DNA of 64,000 bases, from the NCBI GenBank assembly GCA_003249555.1, contig QKIQ01000085.1, positions 26,935 to 90,934 of the forward strand, given 5' to 3'. The notes under the pieces were generated by a model. It did not search any database. It worked only from the letters and a program-made list of their open reading frames with translations, and was not told the DNA's origin. This DNA is from Clostridia bacterium. GTDB lineage: Bacteria; Bacillota; Clostridia; Christensenellales; SZUA-584. Positions 22,356 through 31,320 of this stretch are shown here, piece after piece (position 1 is the first letter of the stretch; each line of letters begins with the position of its first letter). The position numbers were made by a program, and so were the translations under genes.

Positions 22356-23519
22356 TTACTCCTCCAAATATACAACTTTTCCTATATTCTCACGTGTCTG
22401 AACATAGACAGTCACCACAAGCTCGCCGTCCTTTTCTTCAGACACCGATTCATGCCCCACAACTTCTGCATTTTCAGGTACCACACCCTGCGCGTTATAA
22501 AAGGCGCGCTCCTCAAGATCAACCATTAGTTTTTTCAGATTCGCCTGCTCCAGACTAAGCTTCACTTCGCTGTGCTCCAGCGTTATCACCTTAACAGGCA
22601 GGAAAAGCCCCACCACGTTATATTCGTCGATCATCTTCGTATCGTACTCTTCGTACTCACAGCTTTGGTCTACCGCTGCCGTATCCGCACCGATGGCAAT
22701 CACGCGTTGTGTATTCTTGCGCCCGGTGGGTATCCGTATTTCATTGTACATAGGTGCGCTGGCCTGTGCCTTATACCATACGCTGCCGATGACCTCTCCA
22801 CGTGCCGCCACAAGCATGCGCGTCAGCCCTTCATCCCAAATAAAGCCGGATATCAGCACGTCTCCTGCGCGCACTGTCTCTCCTTTTGCCACTGCCGCAC
22901 GGCCTTTGAGCGCCATGACGCTTTCTATCAGGGCATCCTTTGTCGCTACGATGTCGCAAGGGCGCGTTTCGTCCACCATCTCGGGCGGGGGTTCAGCGGG
23001 TACCACTTCTATCTCTGCAACCACGCCTTTAAAGCGCAGATTGACCCATGCTAATTCGTCGTGATCCACCATCAGCCGTGTCTCGACGTCTTTGATGTCC
23101 ACACCACCTTTGTAAGCGCCAACAAACACGCCAAGCGGCTGCACTTCCTTGATCAGTGCGATGGCTTCACGTTTTTCTATACCCTTTACGCGCACATCCC
23201 ATACAAAAAACGATGCGGCAAACACGGCAACCCCCAGGCAGACAAGCCCGATTAGCAGCGCTTTGCGTCCCCAAAGCCGCATAAAACCAAAAGGCACGCC
23301 GGCCTTTTTCTCTGCCGTGATGCGATATTTATCCGGCACAACGCGGCACATTTTGCAATACCCGCGAGCACTGAGCACGCCTCGCAGCACCGTATACGAA
23401 ACCCGCCGGACGTCATAAACGATAATGCCGGACTGTGCCGCCATGTTCAAAAACTTCTCAAGCGAGAGGCCTTCCACGCGTATCATAACATATCCGGTCA
23501 TGAATTTCCATATTCTCAA
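22356..23519 (-). CDS. yqfD: Sporulation protein YqfD
   Basis: A 387-residue protein with a short cytosolic N-terminal domain, one transmembrane span at about 92-110 and a large external part with POTRA-like beta-rich sequence (VRVKGIEKREAIALIKEV). Homologues in Bacillus subtilis are SigE-controlled and needed for efficient spore formation; the mechanism is unknown. It follows yqfC and overlaps the phoH leader. Its presence marks the host as a spore former or a descendant of one. Confidence 0.93.
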   Translation of the reverse strand: MRIWKFMTGYVMIRVEGLSLEKFLNMAAQSGIIVYDVRRVSYTVLRGVLSARGYCKMCRVVPDKYRITAEKKAGVPFGFMRLWGRKALLIGLVCLGVAVFAASFFVWDVRVKGIEKREAIALIKEVQPLGVFVGAYKGGVDIKDVETRLMVDHDELAWVNLRFKGVVAEIEVVPAEPPPEMVDETRPCDIVATKDALIESVMALKGRAAVAKGETVRAGDVLISGFIWDEGLTRMLVAARGEVIGSVWYKAQASAPMYNEIRIPTGRKNTQRVIAIGADTAAVDQSCEYEEYDTKMIDEYNVVGLFLPVKVITLEHSEVKLSLEQANLKKLMVDLEERAFYNAQGVVPENAEVVGHESVSEEKDGELVVTVYVQTRENIGKVVYLEE

Positions 23520-23536
23520 GGAGCAATGCCCACCTC

Positions 23537-23815
23537 TTATCTCATATTTTCATATTGAACCGACCGGATATCACCGCTGATCGCCACATTGTCGCGCCCG
23601 AAACGCTCCAACTGCAAGGCACTGCCGCTGATCACAATCACAAACGCGTCCCCATTGATACCGACCTTTCTTTTCGTGTATTCCGCGATGCCTCTGTGGT
23701 TTTCGATGTACACATTGGTGTTGTCGATAATGGTTAAACGCAAACAGCCCACCGCCTCGGGTGAGAGCTCGAATTTCTGCACGATGCCTTTTTTGATTTC
23801 GCTTAATCGACTCAA
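23537..23815 (-). CDS. yqfC: Sporulation protein YqfC (YabP-like)
   Basis: A 92-residue member of the YabP/YqfC family, starting with TTG at 23815 behind CCGGAG. The conserved core IENHRGIAEYTKRKVGI leads to a FVIVISGSALQLERFG strand pair. It is the first gene of the yqfC-yqfD-phoH-pgpH-ybeY-cdd-era-recO run. Family members are made in the mother cell during sporulation. The upstream 80 bp contain no promoter I would defend. Confidence 0.9.
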   Translation of the reverse strand: MSRLSEIKKGIVQKFELSPEAVGCLRLTIIDNTNVYIENHRGIAEYTKRKVGINGDAFVIVISGSALQLERFGRDNVAISGDIRSVQYENMR

Positions 23816-23924
23816 TGCTTTTACTCCGGCCAGTTCTTAATATACGATTTCATTTTTATCCCAAGCAGTTTCACTTTTTGGGAGATCGATCATAATAGAT
23901 AATATGCGGATGACAATAAAAAAA

Positions 23925-23945
23925 GAAGGCGGTATCCACGCCTTC
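23925..23945 (-). terminator. Terminator after the NfeD-family gene
   Basis: A GAAGGCG/CGCCTTC stem (7 bp) with a 7-nt loop is followed on the minus strand by TTCTTTTTTTATTG. It lies 138 bp past the stop of the 24083 gene; that 138 bp and the remaining spacer to yqfC show nothing else. Confidence 0.8.
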
Positions 23946-24082
23946 GAGCTTGTCATAACCCAAATGTTCATATTTTAAACCATCGTGCTTTGTGTTGCCC
24001 CATGGCGCAATAGCGACAAAGGATTTATTAACTATTCATGTCATGTTGTCGTGATGTCGCTTCGCTCAATCAGCGCCTGCGC

Positions 24083-25381
24083 TCACATATCCTCTTCCTT
24101 TACCTCGTCCACCACAACGTGACCGGGCGTATGCTCCACCACCGCAATAGCGCTTCCTTTGACAATATAGGCACCGTTTGACACGACCTCCAACCGAGAG
24201 CCGTTGATTCTCGCAAAACCCGCGGGTCTTAAGTCCGTCTCCGCGACGCCCTGCTTACCCACAACACTTTCGCTCTCTTCATGGCTGGTATACCCTTGTG
24301 CGGTTTCCATGTTGCCAAACAGCACCACCTTGCGCACAAGCCCCATTCGTTTGAATATCTGATAGAGAATAGGCAGCAGCACCGAGCCGCCCACGATACC
24401 CGAAGCGAATATAATCAAAAACGAAGACAGATCACGCGCGGCAAACAGCAGCCCCGCCCCGATTCCCAGTATACCAAGAATACCAAAAACGCCGAAGCCG
24501 GGTACGGCAATCTCGATGCCCACCATCACAATACCAAATATAAAAAGCGCCGCCGTCCACCACTCCGCGTATCCCGCGAGGAAGCCGCCGCCGAAATAAA
24601 GACCGAAAAAGACAATGGAAAGCCCGCCGAATATACCAAAGCCGGGCGTGAATATCTCGATGCCCATGCAGACGATTGCCGCAATAAACAGCAAACTGGC
24701 GATGGTCGTCGATGTACGGAACTGAGCGGCTTTTGCGGAAAAGCTCATGGACTGCTCACTGACAGCCGCATTTGAATAACCGAGCTGCCTTAACACATCA
24801 CCGATATTTTCTGCAGTACCGTCGGAAAGTCCTAAGTCTGCGGCATCCTGCGCACCCAGTGTGAGCAGCTCATCGGTATTTGTGACACCTTCTATAGCAA
24901 TACGCTTATCCGCCATAGCAGCCACAAGGCCGGTATCGTGCCCGCGCGCTTCGGCGGCGGATTTTAATATCCCCACCCAGGTGGACAGTGTTTTTTCATC
25001 GTTGGGTATGGTTTCCGCCGCGCCGATGACAGCCGAATCCGCCATAATAATACGCTCGCAGGATACTGAGATGAGAACGCCCGCGGAGAGCGCGTTGCCG
25101 CTGATATAACAATCTACCGGCACTTCGGCGTTAAGCAGTGTCTTTTTTATATTATCGGCCTCAAGTATTTGTCCGCCAAATGTGTCAATGTTGAGCACAA
25201 CGGCACTGCCCGACTTCTCCGCGTTATCAATCACATCTTCGATATAGGCACTCATGGCTGCATTGACTTCGCCGCTGACCTCGGCCACAACCACCGTTTG
25301 ATCTGCTGCCAAAGCCTGTCCGCCCGTCACAACACCAAGCCCGACGATAATAGCCACCGCGACCATTAACAGTCTTTTCAT
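24083..25381 (-). CDS. NfeD-family membrane serine protease (ClpP-class)
   Basis: A 432-residue long-form NfeD1b protein. A signal or anchor covers residues 1-26. The external ClpP-like domain (28-205) has the Ser-Lys dyad candidates S99 (GNALSAG) and K140. Four to five membrane spans (about 225-345) precede a C-terminal OB-fold NfeD domain (about 365-425). The archaeal relative PH1510 cleaves stomatin; bacterial members act in membrane quality control with flotillin-like proteins. No stomatin or flotillin partner gene is adjacent here. Confidence 0.9.
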   Translation of the reverse strand: MKRLLMVAVAIIVGLGVVTGGQALAADQTVVVAEVSGEVNAAMSAYIEDVIDNAEKSGSAVVLNIDTFGGQILEADNIKKTLLNAEVPVDCYISGNALSAGVLISVSCERIIMADSAVIGAAETIPNDEKTLSTWVGILKSAAEARGHDTGLVAAMADKRIAIEGVTNTDELLTLGAQDAADLGLSDGTAENIGDVLRQLGYSNAAVSEQSMSFSAKAAQFRTSTTIASLLFIAAIVCMGIEIFTPGFGIFGGLSIVFFGLYFGGGFLAGYAEWWTAALFIFGIVMVGIEIAVPGFGVFGILGILGIGAGLLFAARDLSSFLIIFASGIVGGSVLLPILYQIFKRMGLVRKVVLFGNMETAQGYTSHEESESVVGKQGVAETDLRPAGFARINGSRLEVVSNGAYIVKGSAIAVVEHTPGHVVVDEVKEEDM

Positions 25382-25499
25382 TTGCCGCTCCTTTCACAGC
25401 TTCTGAGAATAACTATATTATACCGCAAAAACACATTTTTCGGCACTGTTATAAATCACGTGAAAAAACACTGCGCTTTTAAGTTTCTCACAATAATAA

Positions 25500-25523
25500 A
25501 ACCCGGGATTGTGACCCCGGGCT
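25500..25523 (-). terminator. Terminator after rpsU
   Basis: CCCGGG (25502-25507) pairs with CCCGGG (25516-25521), extendable to 8 bp, and is followed on the minus strand by TTTTATTATT. It sits 24 bp past the rpsU stop. Confidence 0.8.
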
Positions 25524-25546
25524 TTTGTGTGCAAATATGTATGCTC

Positions 25547-25720
25547 TTAGCGCTTTCTTTTACGAGCTGCCTCTGCCTTTTTCTTTCTCTTGACGCTTGG
25601 CTTTTCGTAGTGCTCACGCTTTCTCAGCTCCGCCAGCGTGCCTTCTCTTGCGGTCATGCGTTTAAACCGTTTCAGAGCGTTTTCTAAAGATTCATTTTCA
25701 CCGACACGAATTTCTGCCAC
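25547..25720 (-). CDS. rpsU: 30S ribosomal protein S21
   Basis: A 57-residue protein with the complete S21 pattern: [18 protein letters not shown] at the N-terminus, EHYEKPS in the middle and a Lys/Arg-rich tail. S21 sits near the anti-Shine-Dalgarno end of 16S rRNA and aids initiation. It starts with GTG at 25720, preceded by the G-rich stretch GGGAGGGAGGG. The leader can fold the ribosome-binding site into a stem, and the gene has its own promoter and terminator. Confidence 0.95.
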   Translation of the reverse strand: MAEIRVGENESLENALKRFKRMTAREGTLAELRKREHYEKPSVKRKKKAEAARKRKR

Positions 25721-25733
25721 CTAGTAACCCTCC

Positions 25734-25777
25734 CTCCCATACCCCACGGAACCGAATATCCGATCCGACAATGGGAG
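25734..25777 (-). promoter_or_regulatory. rpsU leader helix that can mask the ribosome-binding site
   Basis: In the transcript CTCCCAT (from 25777-25771) can pair with ATGGGAG (from 25740-25734), a 7-bp helix whose 3' arm runs into the GGGAGGGAGGG ribosome-binding region. It would allow translational control, perhaps by S21 itself; this is an inference. Confidence 0.45.
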
Positions 25778-25793
25778 TTTTTTAACTTAGATT

Positions 25794-25822
25794 ATTATAG
25801 TCAACAGTCCTGAAAAAGTCAA
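25794..25822 (-). promoter_or_regulatory. Promoter of rpsU
   Basis: On the minus strand TTGACT (25817-25822), a 17-bp spacer and TATAAT (25794-25799) form a near-consensus sigma-A promoter upstream of rpsU. Confidence 0.85.
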
Positions 25823-25828
25823 CAGCCG

Positions 25829-26740
25829 TTAGATATGTTTATCACGCAGCGCTTTTAACGTCTTTTCAAAATATTCTGGCAGCGCTGCTTCAAATGACAT
25901 CTCATCGCCTGTGGACGGATGGCGCAGCATCAGCTTTTCTGCATGAAGGAGCTGGCCGTTTTGATGCAGTTTGACTGCCTTGGGCCCATATGCCTGATCC
26001 CCCGCCACCGGGCGTTGTATGCTCGACAGATGCACGCGAATCTGATGCGTGCGGCCTGTTTCCAGCTCCGCCTCAATGTAAGTAAAAGCGCCGAAGCGCT
26101 CCAAAACGCGCACGTGTGTGACCGCACGTCGTCCGCCCGTCACCACCGCCATTTTCTTGCGGTCTGTCCGGCTGCGTCCGATGCTTTTATCGATTGTGAG
26201 AGAATCTTCACGGATGTTTCCGTGCACGATTGCCGCGTATATACGCCGCGCACTTTTCTGCGCTATCTGCTTCGCCAGCGCCACATGCGCCTCATCATTT
26301 TTGGCAATGACAAGCAAGCCCGACGTATCCTTGTCCAGCCGGTGCACAATCCCGGGGCGCAGCTCCCCGTTAATGCCCGAAAGGTCTTTCACGTTATAAA
26401 GCAGCGCGCTCACAAGCGTGCCTTCCCGGTTTCCGGGCGCGGGATGGACCACCATACCCTGCGGTTTGTTGACCACGGCCATCCATTCATCCTCATAGAC
26501 GATATCAAGCGGAATATTCTCCGCAGTAATCTCCGTTTTCTTAGGCGGGGGTGTATGCACAACAATCACGTCGCCGGCTTTGAGCTTATCACTTGGCCTC
26601 GCGGGCTCACCGTTGACCATAATGTGCCCTGTCTCTATCGCGTTTTTGATATGCGATCGCGTGAGTGGCAGCTGCTCCGCAAGATACTTATCCAGCCTGC
26701 TAATCTTTTCACCGACCTCAAGCCGCGTCTCTAGATCCAT
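25829..26740 (-). CDS. rluD: RluA-family pseudouridine synthase (RluD-like)
   Basis: A 303-residue enzyme with an N-terminal S4 RNA-binding domain (13-60) and a catalytic domain whose HRLDKDTSG motif holds the nucleophilic Asp136. RluA-family enzymes with an S4 domain modify 23S rRNA, RluD at helix 69. Which uridine this one targets cannot be read off. It follows lspA by 5 bp, the usual lspA-rluD pairing in Firmicutes. Confidence 0.93.
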   Translation of the reverse strand: MDLETRLEVGEKISRLDKYLAEQLPLTRSHIKNAIETGHIMVNGEPARPSDKLKAGDVIVVHTPPPKKTEITAENIPLDIVYEDEWMAVVNKPQGMVVHPAPGNREGTLVSALLYNVKDLSGINGELRPGIVHRLDKDTSGLLVIAKNDEAHVALAKQIAQKSARRIYAAIVHGNIREDSLTIDKSIGRSRTDRKKMAVVTGGRRAVTHVRVLERFGAFTYIEAELETGRTHQIRVHLSSIQRPVAGDQAYGPKAVKLHQNGQLLHAEKLMLRHPSTGDEMSFEAALPEYFEKTLKALRDKHI

Positions 26741-26745
26741 AACCC

Positions 26746-27294
26746 TTATCCCGCCGTGCCGTCATCACCGTTGTCTTTGCTGTCAGTGCTTTGACTGTCG
26801 CTAATGGCTGCATCAGCCTGCTCAAGCGGCTTCTTCTTATCCTTATAGAAAAAAAGTATATAAATACCAAGCAATATCGCACCAACGACAAGCGCCGCGT
26901 CCGCGACGTTGAAAATCCATTTCCAAAAATCGAATAAGCGGAAATCAACGAAGTCTCTAACATAGCCAAACGCGATCCTGTCGATAAGATTGCCAAGCGC
27001 ACCCGCAAACAGCACCGCAATGAGTACTTTGACAAAACGGGTTTGCTTTTGGCGGTAGCGAAACATAATGTAAACCGCCGCGATCAGAACAATAATCGTA
27101 ATCACGACAAAGAACACCTGCATCCCCTGCAGCATGCCAAACGACGCGCCCCGGTTCTCTATTTTTGTGAAATGCAGCACATCCTGTATGACTGGCATTG
27201 ACTCGTTCGGATACGCTGCCAGTGCGGGCCACAGCAGGAATTTTGTCAACTGATCTGCCAGCACCAATATAACAATAATGATAATTTGAAGCAT
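26746..27294 (-). CDS. lspA: Lipoprotein signal peptidase (SPase II)
   Basis: A 182-residue membrane aspartyl protease with four spans. The catalytic pair is D105 (GNLIDR) and D132 (FNVADAA); the substrate-binding motif ENRGASFG is at 46-53. It removes signal peptides of prolipoproteins such as PstS and the sugar-binding protein in this window. A 30-residue hydrophilic tail rich in Asp/Ser follows the last span and is longer than usual. It lies between plsY and rluD. Confidence 0.95.
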   Translation of the reverse strand: MLQIIIIVILVLADQLTKFLLWPALAAYPNESMPVIQDVLHFTKIENRGASFGMLQGMQVFFVVITIIVLIAAVYIMFRYRQKQTRFVKVLIAVLFAGALGNLIDRIAFGYVRDFVDFRLFDFWKWIFNVADAALVVGAILLGIYILFFYKDKKKPLEQADAAISDSQSTDSKDNGDDGTAG

Positions 27295-27306
27295 TCGCCC
27301 TCCTCG

Positions 27307-27921
27307 TTAGAGTTGATTCTCTTTGCCTTCGGCAAGCCGCTTTAAGTTGGCGCGGTGTGAATAAAACACAAGGATGAATAACAGCACACTCGTAACATTG
27401 TTCCAAATGTCGCCGAAGAAAAATACGAATGAGCAGGCCGCCATCAGCGCCGTGCCGACGAGCGAACCGATAGACATCGTACGCGTAAGCGCAATGAGGA
27501 TAATGCATGCACCCAGCACGGCCAGCGTATGAATGGGCATCATGATCAGCAGCACACCAAGGCTCGTAGCAACCCCCTTGCCGCCTCTGAACTTTAAAAA
27601 TACAGGCCAGATATGCCCGAGCACAGCCGCAAGACCCCCGATACAGACACCCACGGGCACAGGGGTACCACCGAGCACGCCTATATCCGGAATCAGCAAA
27701 TACCCGACCCAAGCCGCAGCTGCACCTTTGGCGACGTCGCCCACAAATGTAAACATTCCGATTGCCCAGCCGTAATTACGGATTGCGTTTGCTGTGCCGG
27801 CATTTCCGCTGCCTTGCTCACGTATGTCTTTGCCTTTAAAAATCTTGCCTGATATATACCCAAACGAAATACAGCCAATCACATAACCGATAACCGCGGT
27901 TAACACATACCAAATGACCAT
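27307..27921 (-). CDS. plsY: Glycerol-3-phosphate acyltransferase PlsY
   Basis: Encodes 204 residues from the ATG at 27921 with GGGAG upstream; the longer frame reaches into der without a site. The family motifs are present: GCISFGYISGKI, GSGNAGTANAIRNYG and the glycine-rich KFRGGKGVATSLG. About seven membrane segments. PlsY transfers the acyl group from acyl-phosphate to glycerol-3-phosphate, the step after PlsX, which is encoded at 42553 in this window. Confidence 0.96.
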   Translation of the reverse strand: MVIWYVLTAVIGYVIGCISFGYISGKIFKGKDIREQGSGNAGTANAIRNYGWAIGMFTFVGDVAKGAAAAWVGYLLIPDIGVLGGTPVPVGVCIGGLAAVLGHIWPVFLKFRGGKGVATSLGVLLIMMPIHTLAVLGACIILIALTRTMSIGSLVGTALMAACSFVFFFGDIWNNVTSVLLFILVFYSHRANLKRLAEGKENQL

Positions 27922-27937
27922 ATATAGACTCCCTTGC

Positions 27938-29254
27938 CTAATCGTTTTTATTTCGGGCTCCCAGACGAAGGGGCGTTCCCGAAAAATCAAAAGTTTTACG
28001 AAGAAAATTTTCCAGATAGCGCATATAGGAAAAATGTATCAGCCGCGAATCGTTGACAAAAATCACGATATACGGCGGCACAGTGGCTACCTGCGTGGCA
28101 TAATATATTTTCAGCCTCCGCCCTTTGTCGGACGGCGGCTCTACCATAGTGACAGCCTCGCCGATACACTCATTCAAAAGGCCTGTCGGGATGCGTCGCA
28201 AGCTGTTTTCCTTAGCCTTGAGCAGCGCATCAAATAAACGATTGAGCCGCTGTCCCGTCAGCGCGGAAATATACACCTTTTCCGCATAGCTCATGAAGCT
28301 TAAAGCCGTCTCGATATCATTGTTGTATTTGTTTATGGTGTGCGTGTCTTTATCTACCGCGTCCCATTTATTCACGGCAATCACGCACGGTTTGCCCTCA
28401 TCATGAACAAAACCCGCAATTTTGACGTCCTGCTCGGAAATTCCCTCTATCGCGTCAATCATGACAACCACAGCATCTGCGCGCCTCACCGCCGCAAACG
28501 CGCGTATCACACTGTAGCGCTCGATGGATTTATCTTCGATTCTCGCTTTCTTCCGTATCCCCGCCGTGTCGATAAGCACAAAGTCTGTGCCTTCCCTTTT
28601 GAACGGCACATCAATCGCATCGCGCGTGGTGCCCGCGATATCCGATACAATGGTGCGCGACTCGCCGATGATGGCGTTCACAAGAGACGATTTTCCCGCA
28701 TTGGGCCGCCCAACAATGGCGATATGCACGGTTTCCGGGTTTTCCTCTTCCTGCTGTTCTTCAAAGTCCGCAATCACAGCATCCAGCAAATCGCCAAGAC
28801 CTAGACCCTGAGCCGATGATATCGCAAAAAGCTGATCGGTACCCAGCGCATAAAAGTCGTAGATGTTTTGCTCGTCCTGCCTGTTATCCGCTTTGTTGAC
28901 AACGGTGATTACCGGCTTGTTTGCCCGCCGCAGCATATCCGCAATCTCGTGATCGGCAGGCAGCACGCCCTGCTTGGCGTCCACAAAAAAGAGTATCACA
29001 TCAGCAATGTCCACAGCCAGCTCGGCCTGAAGCCGCATCTGCTTCAATATCACGTCTTGGGCATCCGGATCGATACCGCCCGTATCAATCAATGTGAACT
29101 CACGCCCGAGCCACTCGGCATCCGCATATATCCTGTCTCGCGTCACACCCGGCGTATCCTCAACTATAGATATGCGCCGTCCGGCTATTCTATTAAAAAA
29201 AGTGGACTTGCCCACATTGGGCCTTCCCACGATGGCCACAAACGGCTTTGCCAT
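27938..29254 (-). CDS. der: GTPase Der (EngA)
   Basis: A 438-residue protein with two tandem GTPase domains: P-loops GRPNVGKST at 10-18 and GRPNAGKSS near 180, each with DT(P/A)G and NKxD motifs, then a C-terminal KH-like domain. Der is needed for 50S assembly. Its stop lies 17 bp before the plsY start. Upstream it follows the DUF512 gene by 6 bp, an arrangement seen across Clostridia. Confidence 0.97.
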   Translation of the reverse strand: MAKPFVAIVGRPNVGKSTFFNRIAGRRISIVEDTPGVTRDRIYADAEWLGREFTLIDTGGIDPDAQDVILKQMRLQAELAVDIADVILFFVDAKQGVLPADHEIADMLRRANKPVITVVNKADNRQDEQNIYDFYALGTDQLFAISSAQGLGLGDLLDAVIADFEEQQEEENPETVHIAIVGRPNAGKSSLVNAIIGESRTIVSDIAGTTRDAIDVPFKREGTDFVLIDTAGIRKKARIEDKSIERYSVIRAFAAVRRADAVVVMIDAIEGISEQDVKIAGFVHDEGKPCVIAVNKWDAVDKDTHTINKYNNDIETALSFMSYAEKVYISALTGQRLNRLFDALLKAKENSLRRIPTGLLNECIGEAVTMVEPPSDKGRRLKIYYATQVATVPPYIVIFVNDSRLIHFSYMRYLENFLRKTFDFSGTPLRLGARNKND

Positions 29255-29260
29255 TATTCT

Positions 29261-30574
29261 TTAACCCTCTCTCTTTATTCCGCAAACCTGCGCAACCAAC
29301 TGATATCCGTCGCACACCGGCTCCACAATAACACCCAGCGCTTCGGAAAGTTCTTCCAGCGTCATATCGTCCAGAAAAATGTTGTCATCGCGCAATGCGC
29401 TTGATGGAATCAGCAGCTTTTTCCCCAAATCCTTCCCCTGAAGCGCCGCAATAAAATCTTTGCCCGCCAGCAGCCCCGCAACTGTCACCGCACCGCCGAA
29501 TGTTAAGTTCTTCACAGAATATACACACACATGTGCGTTGGAGCGCTGCGCCGCTCTTTTGGCGATGCTTTCAATAAACGGAAAGGCATCTTCGCCCGTT
29601 GCCAGACTAATGTTTGCGTCCGACCCTTCACAGTTTTCCAGCGCTTCTTCTGCTTCTTTGAGCAACGTCGCCAAGAGACCTACGCCGTTTTCAATCTGGT
29701 CAAAAGATTCATAGTCTTCGTATGACGGAAGCGCCATCCCCGCTCGAAGGTAAAACTCATCCGACGCAAACACAAAACGTGTACCGATACTATTTAAACA
29801 TTCTTTCTGCCATTTTTCAACTGTTTTGATGGTGGCTTGCGCCACAGTTTGAGATATCGGCTCTATTTCCGTCAGTCCTTCGCGGTGTTCTGTCAGCCCC
29901 ACGGGTACCACAGCAAGAGAAACCGCCGCAGGATACAGCCGCTTCAAAAAGCGGATGGTTTGCTCCAGCCTTTGCCCGTCATTGAGCCCCGGGCATATCA
30001 CCGCTTGTGCGTGAAAACGGATACCGCGCGCCGCAAACTTTTTGAGCAGCGGACGTATGGGCACGGCTTTTTCATTGCCCATCATCAATCGCCGCAGATT
30101 TTCGTCAACGGTATGAACGGAAATATATAGCGGCGAAGCTTTGCGACGGATAATGCGCCGGATTTCATCCTTAGAAATCATCGAAAGCGTCACATAGTTG
30201 CCCATTATCAAAGAATAGCGCCAGTCTTCATCCTTCACATAAAGGCTTTTACGCATCCCTTTGGGCAGCTGATGCACAAAACAAAACACGCATTTGTTTC
30301 CGCAAACGCGTTTTTTTCCGAGAAGCGGCTGTGTAAAAGAAAGCCCTAAGTCTTCATCGTCAGATTTGACGATGCGCAGTGTCAAAAAATCACCGCCGCG
30401 CTCTATGCATATTTTGAGACGCCGCTGCGCACAAAAGAATATATAGTCAACGTAATCAAGCAGCGGCTCACCGTTAATCCTGACGATCTTGTCGCCCGGC
30501 AGAAGGCCTCCGCGCTGCGCCGCACTATCCTGTCCAACGCCTTTTATTTCGAACAAAACTGTCCGTCCTCCCAT
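29261..30574 (-). CDS. PDZ/radical-SAM-like DUF512 protein
   Basis: A 437-residue protein with an N-terminal PDZ-like domain (10-60: AAQRGGLLPGDKIVRINGEP), a radical-SAM type cluster motif C91-x3-C95-x2-C98 (CGNKCVFC) followed by FVHQLPKGMR, and the C-terminal DUF512 domain. The Cys spacing is the classical CxxxCxxC. The family is conserved next to der in Clostridia and Cyanobacteria, but its substrate is unknown. A role in ribosome or membrane-linked maturation is only suggested by the neighbours. Confidence 0.88.
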   Translation of the reverse strand: MGGRTVLFEIKGVGQDSAAQRGGLLPGDKIVRINGEPLLDYVDYIFFCAQRRLKICIERGGDFLTLRIVKSDDEDLGLSFTQPLLGKKRVCGNKCVFCFVHQLPKGMRKSLYVKDEDWRYSLIMGNYVTLSMISKDEIRRIIRRKASPLYISVHTVDENLRRLMMGNEKAVPIRPLLKKFAARGIRFHAQAVICPGLNDGQRLEQTIRFLKRLYPAAVSLAVVPVGLTEHREGLTEIEPISQTVAQATIKTVEKWQKECLNSIGTRFVFASDEFYLRAGMALPSYEDYESFDQIENGVGLLATLLKEAEEALENCEGSDANISLATGEDAFPFIESIAKRAAQRSNAHVCVYSVKNLTFGGAVTVAGLLAGKDFIAALQGKDLGKKLLIPSSALRDDNIFLDDMTLEELSEALGVIVEPVCDGYQLVAQVCGIKREG

Positions 30575-30640
30575 TCAAACTCGGGCTATTATATACCATT
30601 TTGATGATCTTCGCCAGCCCAAGTTCGGGATTTGACCGCA

Positions 30641-31219
30641 CTATGTTTGCATAGCGGGTGTTTTTTGCCACGGACGCGACAACAGATAGGACACCGCGAG
30701 ACAAACAACAAAGCTCAGCGAGGCGATATCCATCACATCGAAAACCGTCAACGTGCGCACCGTATCCGTCAGCAACGCCATAATATCCTCAGCTATGCTA
30801 TAAATGCCGATCAAAACAGGCGCATAAAGCGGCGCCCTGCCTTCCATAAACAGCAATGCGATCAGCGATACGAAAAAAATGAGCACGGCGCTTAAATATG
30901 TCACCGTATATGAAATAGACACAAAACTTGCAGATACTGAGAGCAACACGGTGATAGCCGATGCGAGATAAAACCGAAATGTAAAACCTTTTTGATAAAT
31001 AATGTAAAAAACCGGCGCGACACAGAGAAAGGCGCCGGCTGCGCAAACGGATATGCCGTTTGTCACCGTCACAATCGGCACAACAGACAGCAGTGCGCAT
31101 ATAATGAAATATAGGACAAACGCGGTGCCACCTAACCTAGCGGCGCTTGTCGCCTTACGAAGGCTGCCCGTCAGATACAACACCGGCAGCCCCACAATCA
31201 CAATTAATGAAATACTCAT
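30641..31219 (-). CDS. Six-span integral membrane protein of unknown function
   Basis: Encodes 192 residues, almost entirely hydrophobic, with about six membrane spans (roughly 2-18, 31-52, 57-74, 83-104, 107-125 and 160-182). No charged catalytic motif stands out and I recognise no family. It stands alone between the DUF512 gene and phoU on the minus strand, separated by about 65 and 100 bp. It could be a transporter fragment or a sensory membrane domain. Confidence 0.7.
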   Translation of the reverse strand: MSISLIVIVGLPVLYLTGSLRKATSAARLGGTAFVLYFIICALLSVVPIVTVTNGISVCAAGAFLCVAPVFYIIYQKGFTFRFYLASAITVLLSVSASFVSISYTVTYLSAVLIFFVSLIALLFMEGRAPLYAPVLIGIYSIAEDIMALLTDTVRTLTVFDVMDIASLSFVVCLAVSYLLSRPWQKTPAMQT

Positions 31220-31300
31220 AGTCCCACCTTGCCAGAAGCCTTTGTTTTAGCTTGCCAACTCAGCGGGCAAATTATTGATACGGTAAAAATTACTTAAAGA

Positions 31301-31316
31301 GCATGCTTAGGCATGC
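31301..31316 (-). terminator. Weak terminator after phoU
   Basis: Two GCATGC hexamers with a TTAG spacer form a short stem just past the phoU stop. On the minus strand a broken T-rich stretch follows about 12 nt later, so termination is likely inefficient. Confidence 0.4.
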
Positions 31317-31320
31317 CGCC

